DNA of 64,000 nt from Macrocystis pyrifera (GCA_031763025.1 JASSKH010000029.1:2447095-2511094), one strand, 5' to 3'; positions 11,192 to 22,499 are shown, counted from the first letter of the stretch. Notes: generated by a model from the sequence alone, not told the origin. A program made the numbers and translations.

Positions 11192-11376
11192 TAGCAAGTC
11201 ATTAGTAAGTCACCCATCAAGACTGACTCCTATTAATATAAAACCGACGAACAATCTCATTGGCTTATCGTAGGTGCTAACGAAACATTTTTTTGCAACG
11301 CAAATGGGATAAATACCGGGCACCAGTTCTTCCGGGTTATAGACGACACCTGATGCAGCGGTAGTCGGTACCATCT

Positions 11377-11482
11377 ACTGCGGGGGACCATAGTAAATAG
11401 GACCTATGGTGTACATAAAAACCTATATATTTACCTATTTTTACTAACAAAATCTGGTCCCGTTAACTATGTACCCCCGTAA
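11377..11482 (-). mobile_element. M1 element (copy 3), GACC/AAAT subtype on left end
   Basis: Left end CTGCGGGGGACCATAGTAAA, right end ending ACCCCCGTAA. The two ends differ in subtype (AGTAAATAGG versus GTTAACGGG), so they may have been exchanged between subfamilies. Confidence 0.85.
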
Positions 11483-11576
11483 TAGTAAATAGGACCAACT
11501 ATTGATAGTAAAAATAGGTAAAAATATATGGGTTTTTGTGTGTACCATAGATCCGATTTACTATGCCCCCCCGTAA
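11483..11576 (+). mobile_element. M1 element (copy 4), left end missing, abuts copy 3
   Basis: Begins directly at TAGTAAATAGGACC without the terminal ACGGGGGACC and ends GCCCCCCGTAA. It sits head to tail against copy 3, so either one terminus is shared or the end was lost. Confidence 0.8.
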
Positions 11577-11579
11577 TAA

Positions 11580-12300
11580 TCGCTGCTTGAAAGTACAGGG
11601 TCATCTGATACACGTAAATAGTGCTGCATCGTCAGTCACTGCACGTGCCCAGTACCCGTCTAGCAGCACTTAAAAGTGGTGATCTGTTTCACATCACGTG
11701 TTATGTGCGATACAGCACCAGTGCGTGACACACCAATCGCCAATCCTCAATATTCGTCGGTCAAGGAGCCTTGTCTGTCATAAACTGTTAGCCTTGGAAG
11801 GCAGAAAGTGCTGTAAGGCAACAAGGCATGTCCCCTTGTAGCACTCATTGGGCGTATCAGTAGTAAAAAAAAACTTGTAGGGGTGGGGGGGGGGGGGTGC
11901 ATCGACAAAATGTAACCGCACGAGAATTGGCGCACCGAACGGAGAGGTTGTCTACACCTCGCACGGGGTTTCGCTCCCGAATTATACTGCCGAAAGTGCA
12001 ACCAATGGCCCAGGTCTACAACAAACACCACGTGTACGGTAAAACAACAACAATTTATATCTGGTGTTCCAACTATATTTTGTACCAGTAAAGATCTTCG
12101 GTGACCTCAAAGGGACGCTGGCGCCCTCAGGAAGGCGCCGTCAAGTACCCGCGCGTAGGCGTTTCGGTAGCATACACCAACATACGACTTAGAATTAGAG
12201 TAAGGGATCTGCAACCATGGTCCGTATTTCTTAGTCGTAGAACAGCAGTTGATGCAAAATTACAAGAACCCTGAGCTTTTCAGCTCCTTTTTTTTCAGGG
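11580..12300. other. Non-coding stretch
   Basis: Only a G-run at 11886-11896 is notable. The phrase 'gcaccgaacggagaggttgt' near 11930 is loosely echoed near 38134. No gene recognised. Confidence 0.5.
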
Positions 12301-12510
12301 TTTTCTAAGACCAACTATTATATGGGAATTTTTTGAGACGTTCTTTCTGGAGATTATTTTTCTAGTTCTGAGGCTCCAAAAATATGTGGATGAAAAATGA
12401 GAACCATCTATTATGGCTTCTGATCGTCAAAACTGGTTTTATATACAGTACCAGGTAGTATTGATTGGTTGGTTTCGTGACGAGGCGTCCGAGAGCTGTT
12501 CTTTTTTTAC

Positions 12511-12666
12511 ATGGCTGTGGCCTGCGATTTTTTCATCCAAGTTGTTTCCCGGTTGTCTCGGCGCGGCTTTGCTCGTCGCGAACGTTTCATAGCGGGCAAG
12601 TCGTCCTCCTCGTCTTCATCGAGGTCCGCGATTGCAGCGGCTGCCGCGAGCGTGGTTTCATATTAA
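12511..12666 (+). CDS. Small open frame inside the TAA-flanked element, function unknown
   Basis: ATG at 12511 to TAA at 12664-12666, 51 codons. The product starts MAVACDFFIQVVSRLSRRGF, then has an Arg-rich stretch, a run of Ser and a run of Ala. Most of it is not an expanded repeat. No homology is recognised, and its place inside a non-autonomous transposon makes a chance frame likely. Confidence 0.15.
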   Translation: MAVACDFFIQVVSRLSRRGFARRERFIAGKSSSSSSSRSAIAAAAASVVSY

Positions 12667-12705
12667 TAGTACTAGAGGATCATCGCCGGCCATGTCGAAT
12701 CGGCA

Positions 12706-12762
12706 TCGCTGCTGTTGCTCCTCCTGCTGCTGCTGCTCTGCTGCTGCTGCTGCTGCTGCTAG
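12706..12762 (+). repeat. (CTG)n microsatellite, interrupted
   Basis: CTG units interrupted by TTG, CTC and a CTCTG, inside the transposon interior. Confidence 0.9.
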
Positions 12763-13142
12763 CTAGTAACTGCTGCTGACGCTGCCGCTGCTATCGCTTC
12801 TAGGTGATGGAGAGGCCATCTCCCACACGAGCACCGTAGGCCGTACGTACAGCTAGCCGTTGGTGTGAGTGGAAGGTGTATGTACTGCTGTAGTGGACAG
12901 GTGGGCAGCAGAAGGCAGAGCACCCAAAATCCAAATTTCTCAGTTCCTAGAGGTACGCGACACCGCTCAGAACTGGGCTCAGTTCTGAGAGGATTTGCTG
13001 ATTTCTGCCCCCTCCAGGAACTGAGACCAAAAATATCGACATTTTTCTGACCCATAATAGATGGTTCTTATTTCTGAGCGTCGGAGATCGCTGAAAAATT
13101 CAGAAATAACGTCTCAAAAATTTCCCATAATAGTTGGTCTAA

Positions 13143-13830
13143 GGCCCAAGAACTTACTAAATACCCATTATGGTAAATAAGTTTTTCCTCCTCCTCCTCC
13201 TCCTCCTCCCGCCCCCATCTTCGACGACGACTCATTAAAAGATACATCCTCCGCCTGGAGAACAGCAACATTATAGTGAAGGCCATTTCTTCATCGGTGA
13301 TTTGGCCGTTTTGCTGTGCTCCCTTGCGTAAAATGAAACATTTTAGCGTTTTTTTTTTGCGAGCTTTTTGTGCTACTCGTCGCTCGAAACTGCGAGTACA
13401 CGAAAACACCTCGTGAGTCGCTCGCTTCTGGGTGCCTACGACTGCCGTCTGGCGCCCCCGATACCGATACCCTCACACATTCCCACCGAGAGCATCCCTT
13501 GAGTTGGCGGGCTGTAGAATCTATCCTGTGAGGATCTGTAGCTGTCCGCAAGTGAGGTGCAAACGTTCAGTTGGGGGTTGGTTTTAGTATCATTGTGTGC
13601 ACCCCAAACATCGACCAATTTCGACCAATCTCGACCCCTACAACACCTCTACGTCGAGATGTAGGCCTCTGTTGAGAACGGGCGGGAAATTAGTCTCGAG
13701 AGGACTACATGCTGCTGCGATGAACCTCTTTGAAGTCACCATCGCTCTCTGGTAAGCACGAACCAGCCAAACTTGTGAACGAAGCGTGTTAAACGAGCGA
13801 AGTGTTTTTCTGTTCCGAGAAAACGTCTAG
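13143..13830. other. Non-coding stretch with (TCC)n
   Basis: A (TCC)n of about 26 bp lies at 13183-13209. Otherwise no supported gene: the minus-strand frame over it is poly-Glu produced by the microsatellite. Confidence 0.5.
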
Positions 13831-13836
13831 ATATTT

Positions 13837-13941
13837 TTACGGGGGAAGATAGTAAATAGGACCTAATATTGTTAGCAAAAATAGGTGAACATATGGGTTT
13901 TCGTCTGTACCGTAGGCCCTATTTACTGTGGTCCCCCGTAA
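13837..13941 (+). mobile_element. M1 element (copy 5), AAAT subtype
   Basis: Ends TTACGGGGGAAGATAGTAAA and TTTACTGTGGTCCCCCGTAA, interior TTGTTAGCAAAAATAGG. The TA duplication is mutated on both sides (TT on the left, TG on the right). Confidence 0.85.
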
Positions 13942-14745
13942 TGGAGGAATCGAAAACCCGGGAACCAGGGGACGCTTGGGGTGCCAGCGCCCCCTTAAGA
14001 AGCCCGGAAATTAGAAATTCGTTGAACAAAACATGCCACCCCTATGAGAGTATCGTAGCACTAATCCACAGCGAAAAAATCACGTCGAGAAACACAAACC
14101 TGATGAGATTCTGCTACTGGCTGTAACAAATATACTGTCTCATAAGAACGAAAACAAACCGAGCGATTTCTTCACAGCGATATAGAGGCGGTCGCCACAT
14201 CTCACAGTTTTCGACTAGGGCTCCTCTCGTTCAAACGCTGTTCTCTACGTACGTGAGCTCACCCATGCCCTTTGAAGCATGCCAGCGTGCCCCGAATTGC
14301 AGGATCGTTGGGGCTGAATATTATTGTGCAAGCGGTCCGTGTACATTGGGATAGAGTGCATGGTTCAAGTGTACAGCGAAAAGGCGCGCCTTTTTGGGCA
14401 GCCTCTCAGCCACAAGGAGCCCCATCAGATCATGATCTAGATCATCTATAGATCATCTAGTTCTTCAGCTGCCGTTGCGGGAGGTTGCGCGGGATCTGCA
14501 TGGTACAGACCCAATCCAAGAACATGGTGCTAGTAATGACTACAGAGTATACGGACCCCATCCGGTAACATGAGCTACGTCATACATACCGGAGGGAGCT
14601 ACTTGCCCGTGAAGTATCTAGATCACACGGTGGGAACTATATCTAGATGATCTCTACGAGACGTGAACGAATTGTGTTGGCATAAAAGTGTTACATACGT
14701 ACTACTATTACATAGTGCAAGAGTCTGTGGTAAGTGGTATATCAG
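13942..14745. other. Non-coding stretch
   Basis: Fragments such as 'tttcgactagggctcctctc' look like remote family D. The palindromic cluster 'gatcatgatctagatcat' lies near 14431. No gene recognised. Confidence 0.45.
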
Positions 14746-14747
14746 GC

Positions 14748-14957
14748 CTGTTTACGGGTCGGGCCTAACCTCGTGGGTCAGGTCAGGTTGAGTCGGGTAA
14801 AGGTGACCCGACCCGACCCGACCCGGCCCGGCCCAACCCGACCCGCGAGAGTTTGAATAATTCCCGACCCGACCCGACCCGACTCGAACCGAACGGAACC
14901 ACCTGACCCTGAGGTTTAAAAAAACTGCCTGACCCGACCAGCGGGTCGGGTCATGAC
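14748..14957. repeat. GGGTC/GACCC pentamer repeat, inverted (second copy)
   Basis: GACCC runs at 14806-14845 and 14866-14884, flanked by GGGTC motifs on the left (14756-14800) and right (14941-14952). The AT-rich joint 'agagtttgaataattc' corresponds to 'gagttttataaactct' in the 8.5-kb copy, so both derive from one repeat family. Confidence 0.8.
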
Positions 14958-15216
14958 TAGTGAAAATCCCTGGTGTATGAACTTATAGTTGTGGTATATG
15001 TACAAGCTTCTAGTTGTGTGCACATCCCAAGACCATTCGGTTTTAAGTCCACAACAGTAGAGATTTGGCCAGGTAAAATTGGCTTGTCACTCGAGAAAAA
15101 AACAAAAACTGCCTGGACTATTAATATCACGGGATCACTATTCAGCAGTAAAAGAGGAGATAATACCGAAACGAAGATAAGAAGACCGTGGACTACGGCC
15201 ATCGCTGTCACGGGTT

Positions 15217-15296
15217 CCAATACATCCCAAAAAACAAGAAACGCTTTCATAGTGAAAGTTGATGCAAAAATTTTATTATAATTTGGGACATAGTGG
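15217..15296. mobile_element. M2 Stowaway-like element (copy 2)
   Basis: About 80 bp. Left end CCAATACATCCCAAAAAACA, right end TTTGGGACATAGTGG, mirror images over the CCACTNTGTCCC core. AT-rich interior, no coding. Confidence 0.75.
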
Positions 15297-15689
15297 CAAA
15301 TCACTGTGCTCGGGGTAGTTGTGCACTTCAGGAGACCCATCGGTTCAACAACTATTTCGGCCGAAACGCGTCTCACGTGTACATGTTATCCTTGAATCAT
15401 ATGAAACCCACGTCGAAAAATTTTATCGCGCGGAGAGGAACTACGGTAGGAACATTTCAACGTCACACACACGATCACCTCTCAGAAAAAGGTGACACGC
15501 TTCGACAAGACTGTGGAATGCTGTTGCAGCCTTTCTCACCGCCTACACGAACGAGGCACTGCACTGCTGTGTCGTCACCGTTGACGGCCTATCCTGCGGC
15601 GGAAGTTCGACTCTCTGGAGGCGCGTACGCATGCCGATTTTGGGGCGCGAGGCGTCTATCGTTATTGCGCGGTAACGGGCCTTTCCCTG

Positions 15690-16045
15690 CGGGTGGGTAG
15701 GGGGAGGCGAAGAGGGGGTGGAAGAGCGTGGGGGGTAGGAGGTGGAGTTAGGCGGGGGGGGGGGGGGGGGGGGGAGGTGGGTAGGTACATTTCTAGCGGG
15801 AGGGAGGCAGTGAGAGCGACTCTCGAAAATATTGCATACCACATCGTCCAGATCAAGGACCAAGTCGAGGTTCGTGGGGGTGGGTAAGGTTCGGGTAGAA
15901 GGGGGGGGGGTTAGGGAGAGGGAGAGGGGGAGGGGGGTTGGGGATGGTGGGGAGGGGTGGGCGGGGTTAGAGGAGTGGGCACCCCGGGGTCGGGGTTGCG
16001 TGTCTTGGAGGGGGAGGGCGGAGGGTTAAGGTGATGGGGTGGGGA
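15690..16045 (+). other. 350-bp G-rich polypurine-like tract
   Basis: Almost uninterrupted G/A-rich sequence with a pure G-run at 15755-15774 and many GGG clusters (for example 15900-16010). The strand asymmetry makes it a candidate for triplex or G-quadruplex formation. Reading frames across it are low-complexity. Confidence 0.8.
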
Positions 16046-16252
16046 GAGCTACGAGATGTGTAGCGGAACAATCCGAGCGTGGCTACATACAGCGCTGTGT
16101 TGGACAACGATCTTTCAAGAAGAGGGCGGGCGAGGCGAGGCACGCTGATGATAGGTCTTGTGGGGTGCCGATACTGATATCGCGACAGTTTTTGACGAGG
16201 GGGGGCCTGGCGAGGGAGAAGAAAAAAACAAAGTCGGACGCGCGCTGCTGTA

Positions 16253-16560
16253 GAGGTAGCATTTTGTTTTGGCTGATTTTTGTTTCTGAACGACGGGCGG
16301 CGCCTTCACCCGAAATCATCGGAACTTCATGCTCGTGTTGCAGTGTTTTTCATTGTTTTCTTAGTATTAGGCCATGGGATGGTTCATCGGCTGCTTTCCT
16401 CCACAGAGGTAGCACTTTTTTTTGGCTGAATTTTGTTTCTGAACGACTGGCGGCTCCTTGACCCACAATCGCCGGAGCTTCATTTTTGTGTTGCAGTACT
16501 TTTCGTCATACGCTTAGCATTAGGCCATGGGAGGGTTTATCGACGGTGGCCAGATTATGC
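16253..16560 (+). repeat. Tandem duplication, unit 153 bp (family D)
   Basis: 'gaggtagca' starts units at 16253 and 16406. Both continue with 'ttggctga', 'tttgtttctgaacgac', 'cggagcttc/cggaacttc' and 'taggccatggga'. A third, more diverged copy lies at 18808-18930. Confidence 0.8.
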
Positions 16561-16859
16561 TTTGGGTGAGGTGTAGAGTGCCTTACGGTAATGTGAGGAG
16601 CCCACAAAAAAAAAAAAAAAATAGGGTTCACTTTTGCCGTAGACGAACAGTTTTATATTTCTCTGAACGATTTGTGCGCCGTGACGGTGCCGCTCGACCA
16701 TCGCATCCGTTGTGAGCCGACCGGTAAGGTGCGCGACAACACCCGTTAGGGAGTCCCAGCCTGCGCGTCGGTCCGACCTTGCGTCGTCTTTCTCTGAGTC
16801 GACAGCGGTTGGGCGAGGTGTGCCGAAAATATCGAGCGTTGACGTCACGCGCACAGGAG

Positions 16860-16874
16860 GGGGGGGGGGGGGGG
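16860..16874 (+). repeat. Poly-G run
   Basis: Fifteen G in a row, followed at 16953-16982 by a (TC)n run. Confidence 0.9.
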
Positions 16875-17178
16875 TGCAACCGTTTCCCGGGGCTTGCCTT
16901 TCTCGGCAAATATCAAGAGCGATAACGGCCGAGAACGTTATGCGTTCGGAAGGATCTCTCTCTCTCTCTCTGTATCTCTCTCCCGACCAGATCTTTCCCT
17001 AAAACACCTTGTCCGGCATGTACAGCATTGGTAAGCTCCCTTCCCGTTCTGAAAACATCGAGCGCTGAACACCCGATCGCAATCCTGTGTGAACTCAACC
17101 CTCTTTACGGTGTGCCTTATAACAAGCAAGATCACACCCCCCGCTTGGGTCACGAAATTATTTCGTCCGAAACAAGGA

Positions 17179-17671
17179 GGGGGGGGGGGGGGGGGTGTAC
17201 TCGATAGGAGAGATGTGCTCGATCTCATGCATGGCCGTAGTCGTATGACTATAGACCCTCGCATCCCTACAATACCAGGACGGAGAATGTCGGGTTCTAA
17301 CCGACGAGGCGGACATTGCTTGCACCAAGGGCGAAGCGCCGTGAGGTAAGACCCGCTTGTGAGGCGGACTTGCATACGAATGGCAGCTTCAATGAGTTAG
17401 TTTAATTTCCGGTGTGGTCACTTCCAGAGACAGCCATGGGAGTACTATGTAGCTGCCTCTTGGGTGCCTTACCTTGAACACTACTTGATACGACCAATTC
17501 CCTTGTGCAGAGTAAAGGTTCGTTACTTCGCACAAATGATCTAACTCGACGACCAGCTGTGAGCGACCGCCAAAAAAAATAAATACTCGTATAAAAATAA
17601 AAACGGCGCCCTGGATGTCTGGCTCACGTAGTGAGTTTTACAGTGTCGTTGCCAACCGACGCCAACCCAAC
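17179..17671 (+). mobile_element. Family B SINE-like repeat, near full length
   Basis: Begins with a poly-G run, then TGTACTCGATAGGAGAGATG, CATGGCCGTAGTCGTATGAC and GGGTTCTAACCGAC. The last resembles a pol III B box and TGGCCGTAGTCG resembles an A box. A ~250-bp body, an A-rich stretch at 17570-17604 and the end 'gccaaccgacgccaaccc' follow. The same order is found at 31468-31990. The tRNA relationship is an inference from the two boxes. Confidence 0.75.
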
Positions 17672-18312
17672 CCATATATCATAACTATAACAGACGAGGG
17701 GGGGTGAGAGGGGGGCGCACACGCGATCATAATATTGCCGTTGTTTGTCCTAAAGTTTCTCGACGAGCAGACCTTTCCATATGCAGACGCATGGCTCGTC
17801 GACCTTTGCACTAGCCGTCCCCGCTGTCGATAAAATTCGCTTCGAATTTCATCACATGAGGTATCATTTTGAAGAAATATCACTTTATGAGCCACCACGG
17901 CGTCATTTGCCGGTTGCCGTTTGGAGGATGAGTGGGTATGTAACTTGTGATCTACATGGTTGGGCATAATGCGTACGTGCACGTACGACATGCGTGTAGC
18001 ATCAGTCGTATTCATGTATCTGCCCACGTTGAATTTGGCTGTGTACCTTGGAGGGAAATAGGAGGCTCTCAGACTAAAATTTGGGTGAACCTCGATGATA
18101 GGATGCTTCCCATGTGATAAGGTACATAAGCTTCCTCCTTCTCACGTAGCAGGAGCCTCAGAACACTGGAGGTGTCAGTCAGTACGGCGATACTACTCCG
18201 GGCAGAAATAGCAGACAACGCTATCGATATACCATTTTAACGACGGCACTACTACCACTCTGTTTCTTGCTACATTGCCACCAGACCACCATCATTACCA
18301 CCCCCGCCACCC

Positions 18313-18342
18313 GCAGCAGCAGCAGCAGCAGCAGCAGCAGCG
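18313..18342 (+). repeat. (CAG)n microsatellite
   Basis: Nine to ten CAG units. Confidence 0.95.
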
Positions 18343-18567
18343 TTCAGTCTTCCATGTACAGATATCCTGCGGGTCTCGAATACAGCACACAGCACGTCCC
18401 TCAACTACACGTTCGAAGACCGCAAAAGCCAGCCCTCCCGTTCGCTTCGCTCCCGAGCCCGTGACTGGCCTCAGAAAACAAGGCGCTGACGCACAGTTGC
18501 GCACTATAGGTTAATAGTACTGTAATAAACACCGACCATGGTTCATAAACATACTGGTAGACATATA

Positions 18568-18597
18568 GACATATATATATATATATATATATATATG
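18568..18597 (+). repeat. (TA)n microsatellite
   Basis: About fourteen uninterrupted TA units. Confidence 0.95.
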
Positions 18598-18807
18598 CAA
18601 GTATATATATGTGTGCGCGATTTTTGAGTCCATCGGGAGTTCTGATTACACGTGCCACCTCCCGCAACAGACGAAGACGGGTAGTAGTGCTAACCAACGG
18701 TTGACTGCGTTAGGGTCAGGGAGGGGCGTAGGCTTGGGGGCAGTTGCACTGGTATCGGTGCACAAAAGCAGACGCGTTCTACGACAGAGGAATCACATTT
18801 CCGCTGA

Positions 18808-19620
18808 AACGTTTTCTGAATGACGGGGCTCCTTAACCCAAAATCGTCGGAATGATGCCAATCTTGTTTCGAAAAATCACGTAATTGTATACTTGGGGGC
18901 TATGGGACTTTTCATCGGGGTGTGATTTGATTGTTGCTGAAGTCAGTTTTCGGGCGAGATGTGAAGCTCCTTAAGGGAGGGGCCTCAGAAAATTTACGGT
19001 GAACCTTTGTCGTAGAACGCCCCAGCTTTGGTCAACCTTCAATCAGAGGGCTGAAGAGGCGAATACATCGTACGCCCGCCCTCTCCCTGCCGGAGGTCCT
19101 GTGGAAGACCGGAAGCCCGGAGCCGTTGAGCTTACAAACCTGTTCGACACTGCTCTGTACACGTGGTTGGGGCCCACTGACTGCTGTGTACGAGACCAAT
19201 ACAACTAACCCCATACATTGGTTAATTGGGTTCGTGTCAAGCAAAACACGCAATACAACACACACACACCCTTGGGGCTTCAGATGCGACATTTCTCCGA
19301 AACTTGGGTGGGGGGCCGGGGTACACAACCAACGTGGCGTTGTGTTTATCAAGGTCGAATCCTGTAGGAATACTTGTATGGCCCCGAGTTTGTATCGTAT
19401 ACCCGTCTTGTCATCGGCGTGAGCGTTCGTCTGAGGGGGGTGGGGTGGTCTATCGTACCACCCGTGTCATGCGGTAGCGTTAGAGCAATGCCACGGCACA
19501 TAGGGGCGGTGCCTTAGTCTCTGAGCACGTCACACGAGGAGGAGCTCAATACCTCGCCCGAAGAATCACAGACTTTGACAAACCTCTGTTCGTGCAACCC
19601 GGCCAACCAAATACTGTATG
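18808..19620. repeat. Family D diverged repeat block 3
   Basis: Contains the 153-bp-type unit ('tttctgaatgacggggctcc'), then 'tttcgggcgagatgtgaagc' and, inverted at 19500-19560, 'gtgccttagtctctgagca' with 'gaggaggagctcaatacctc'. The 'ctgctgtgtacgagac' phrase at 19180 is shared with family H. Confidence 0.5.
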
Positions 19621-19629
19621 CGACGCAGT

Positions 19630-20640
19630 GGTCCTGAAACGACACCAGGCACGTATTAAGTATCTTACCCACCAGCAGTTGTTCACTTGAGGAGAGTTTG
19701 ACCGGTCAGATTTTCTTTTGGAGTAAAAACCTTTAGATTTGTTAAGCCTGTTGGTCACAGTGCTAGTGATGCAGCCCTCAACTGTCGTGTCGAACAAGTA
19801 AGCGTGGTAATCCGCTCTCAGCCGGACGGAGATCCCATCTAAAAATCCTGCAGCCGAGTGTCCTAGGTACGTCCTCCACACAGTACATGGGGCGTCTGAA
19901 GCCGGAAATCCGCACTTTCTTCCGCCGGAACGAAACACTCTCATCCGTTGTTGTCGTATGCCTTCTACTTCCAGCGCATACATATATATATATATACATA
20001 TAAATATCTACGCGGCTGGCGGTACAGCAGTTACAGCAATACCGTGGTGCCGGCTGCCCGCTGTAGTAGAGTACCTGGGAAATCGCTGGACGCACGTGGG
20101 AATTTTCAGTGTGGCTGTGTGCGGAGTGGTGCCTGTCGCGGCCTCTAGTGCCGGCGCTGTTGGCTGGGGCATGCATACCGGCAATATGCACAGGGACCAT
20201 ATACGGCACTAAAGCCTATCGTACCATTTTTTGCTACTGTAGTACACTACCGGGCATAATACAGGGTTGCAAAACGACCAAAAGAAAAAAGAAAAAAACT
20301 GGCTTCGGGCTCGAGAGGGGGATGGATGGACGTGGGTCCATCTCACACCTGCCGTGTGCCCACCTTCAGACGCATCTGTCTACGTGATGTGACCGGTGCG
20401 CCCCCGCACTGTTCTGCGTGTCGCACTCTCTTCTTGGGCACCAAGGTGGGACGCGTGCTGTGATAGAGGCACGAACCACCTCTTGGTCTAAGCGCCTCTG
20501 ACTATCTATCTGGCGATGCATACAAGCTACGTACTGTATATAGGGGATTCCGGCGGCTCCTGCGGAGGGCATTTTATTTTTTCTGCACCACTGAGTGAGA
20601 CCAGGGTGCCAAATGAATTGTCGCGAGGTATGCTAGACGG
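19630..20640. other. Non-coding stretch
   Basis: A (TA)n-like run at 19980-19998 and A-rich segments near 20281-20299. No gene recognised. Confidence 0.5.
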
Positions 20641-20667
20641 AGGACACGACATTCAAGCGCGCGGGTA

Positions 20668-20698
20668 CCCGGGTACTCGAACCCGCCGAGTACCCGGG
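20668..20698. repeat. Perfect 12-bp hairpin in a GGGTA-rich cluster
   Basis: CCCGGGTACTCG pairs with CGAGTACCCGGG around a 7-nt loop. It sits among further GGGTACCC motifs and is reminiscent of the GGGTC repeats at 8.5 and 14.8 kb. Confidence 0.8.
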
Positions 20699-21242
20699 TT
20701 TTGGCCACCCTCCGCGGGCTCAAAGTACCACAAATGGCAACAGCAGGGTGCCAATAGGTGAAAAAAATCGTTGCAAAATCTAAATAGCGCTCGAGACGTA
20801 CGTGCAAGTCCTCCGCCGCTGCCTGAAGTGTGGGACCTCATTAAAAAGTACCTGGCAGGTGCTACTTGCGTGCCCCTTGTCCAACGCACCCCAACGCAGG
20901 TCCCGTTATATGTACCTGCCACGACGCTTTCGTGCACACATCTTGCTTCCATGATGTGCCCCTCGCGCCTGGCTGTGTCGGTGTGCTCCGCGTGGTGTGT
21001 GTGCAGGTGCACTCTTTTGGTGGAGACATAACGACGACAATATAGTTGTCGTCTCTTTTGGTTTCCGTAGGCTGCTGCCGCTGGCTCTTGTCCTCTACGG
21101 CCAGGGCGAAACGAAGAATGCTTCTACTGTGGTACTGCACTACTACTGCTTGCGCCGTGTTGCTGTGCCACCATGAAATGTTTTCGGAGGCTCTTCCACG
21201 TTTGAAGAGCTCTACGGCTGCCGCAGTATATCAATCCCACCC

Positions 21243-22490
21243 AATAACTTGACCTTGAGGAGTTACGTACTGCAACTCATGCGTGGGCCTGCAGGACGCA
21301 AAACACGAGCTATGTCGTTGAATTTCAACGGGAATGAGTGGTTCCGCCGTCGAGGGGCCACGTTTGGCTAATTCCCTTCTCCTTTCTTACGATGCATGCT
21401 ACCACACGATGGAAATTAAGGGAGCACACCCTGAAACCTTTTCTGAGGCTGCTCCTAAAGGGTCAGCTCGTGCACCCCGGGGTGTGGTTGAATGCCGTGC
21501 TGCCCGAGCTCGTCGGGGGAGAAGGAGATGCAAAATTCGTCAACCATCGTCGAGAGGACAAAGGGGCCTCTCGTCCCTTTTACCCCAGGACCAAGCTGTA
21601 AAGGCACCCAAAATGTATGTCGATACAACCCACCCGGGAAAACATACAAACCCACCGCAAACTCCGTAGATCAATTTGCAGTTACATTACATAAATCGAA
21701 TCAACCCGGTCGTCGGTGAGACCCAGGTAAGCGCGAGCAGATTCCTAACTTGCACGCGAGGAGCTGTACATTCCTCTTCTCTAAACTGACATTGGAAAGC
21801 AACATCGGAACTCGACAAACGGTCGCATTTCGGGTCTACGGTACGTTGGTGTAAAATGAATAAACACCGTTGGATTTCAACGGTACTGGGCGGTTCCATG
21901 AGAAATAGAGCCCTCCCCACCGTTGGTCAGATAATTTCTTCCTGACGGCGCATGCATGCTCATCTCCAGGTAGGAGTCCACCCTGAGCTTTGTGAGTGAG
22001 TCGGCCCCTCCCGTGAAGGCAACAAGAGATCTACATGCTCATGCTCCACCCCATCAAATGACTCTTAGGGAAGTTACGTTGTGCAACTCGATGAGCAATC
22101 TCTTCTCTGGGCCTACAGCAGTAGGTGTACAACGATCAACACCGTTGTATTTCAACGGTAGTGGCTGGTTCACCGTTTGAGGTGCCCCGATTGCCAAATA
22201 ATTTCTGTCTGGTGGCGATGCACGCATGGTGCCGCAAGGGTGCATGCACCTTGAACTTTCTGGGCGAGGCGCTCTTCACCTGGAGACAAGCGTTCTACAC
22301 ACTTCATTCTCAGAACCTTGTAGTACTATTGGAAGGTTACGTTGCAACTCGGCGAACTTTCTCGTCTGTGTGGGCCTACACTCCCGCTGCAGGACGTACG
22401 ACGAGCAGTTCGTTTCGTCGAATTTCAACGGTAGCTGGTGGTAACTTACACGGTCGAGGGTGTCTCCGTGACAATCGAAACAATCTTGGC
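21243..22490 (+). repeat. Diverged tandem array, period about 274 bp
   Basis: The anchor ATTTCAACGG occurs at 21322, 21874, 22149 and 22422. The spacings are 552 (twice 276), 275 and 273 bp, so one unit near 21598 has lost the anchor. Each unit also shows 'gttacgttgcaactcg' and 'tgggcctaca' upstream and 'tggttccgccg/tggttcacc' downstream. No open frame is maintained from unit to unit. Confidence 0.8.
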
Positions 22491-22499
22491 CAAAACGTT

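Larger units (their letters stand above)
12309..13139. mobile_element. Non-autonomous DNA transposon with ~110-bp terminal inverted repeats and TAA duplication
   Basis: The left end, GACCAACTATTATATGGG with 'ttttttgagacgtt' and 'gaaccatctattatgg', is mirrored on the right by 'ccataatagatggttc', 'aacgtctcaaaaattt' and CCCATAATAGTTGGTC. The flanks are TAA at 12306-12308 and TAA at 13140-13142. A 3-bp TWA duplication is the usual target of PIF/Harbinger elements, which suggests but does not prove that superfamily. The inside holds CTG repeats, nested palindromes near 12938-13025 and one small open frame, and no transposase. Confidence 0.75.
17680..18800. other. Non-coding stretch with microsatellites
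   Basis: Holds (CAG)n at 18313-18342 and (TA)n at 18568-18597. No gene recognised. Confidence 0.5.

Noticed and set aside
14957..15376. Minus-strand hydrophobic frame of 139 codons
   Set aside because: It begins with GTG and overlaps an M2 element, which supplies part of the frame.
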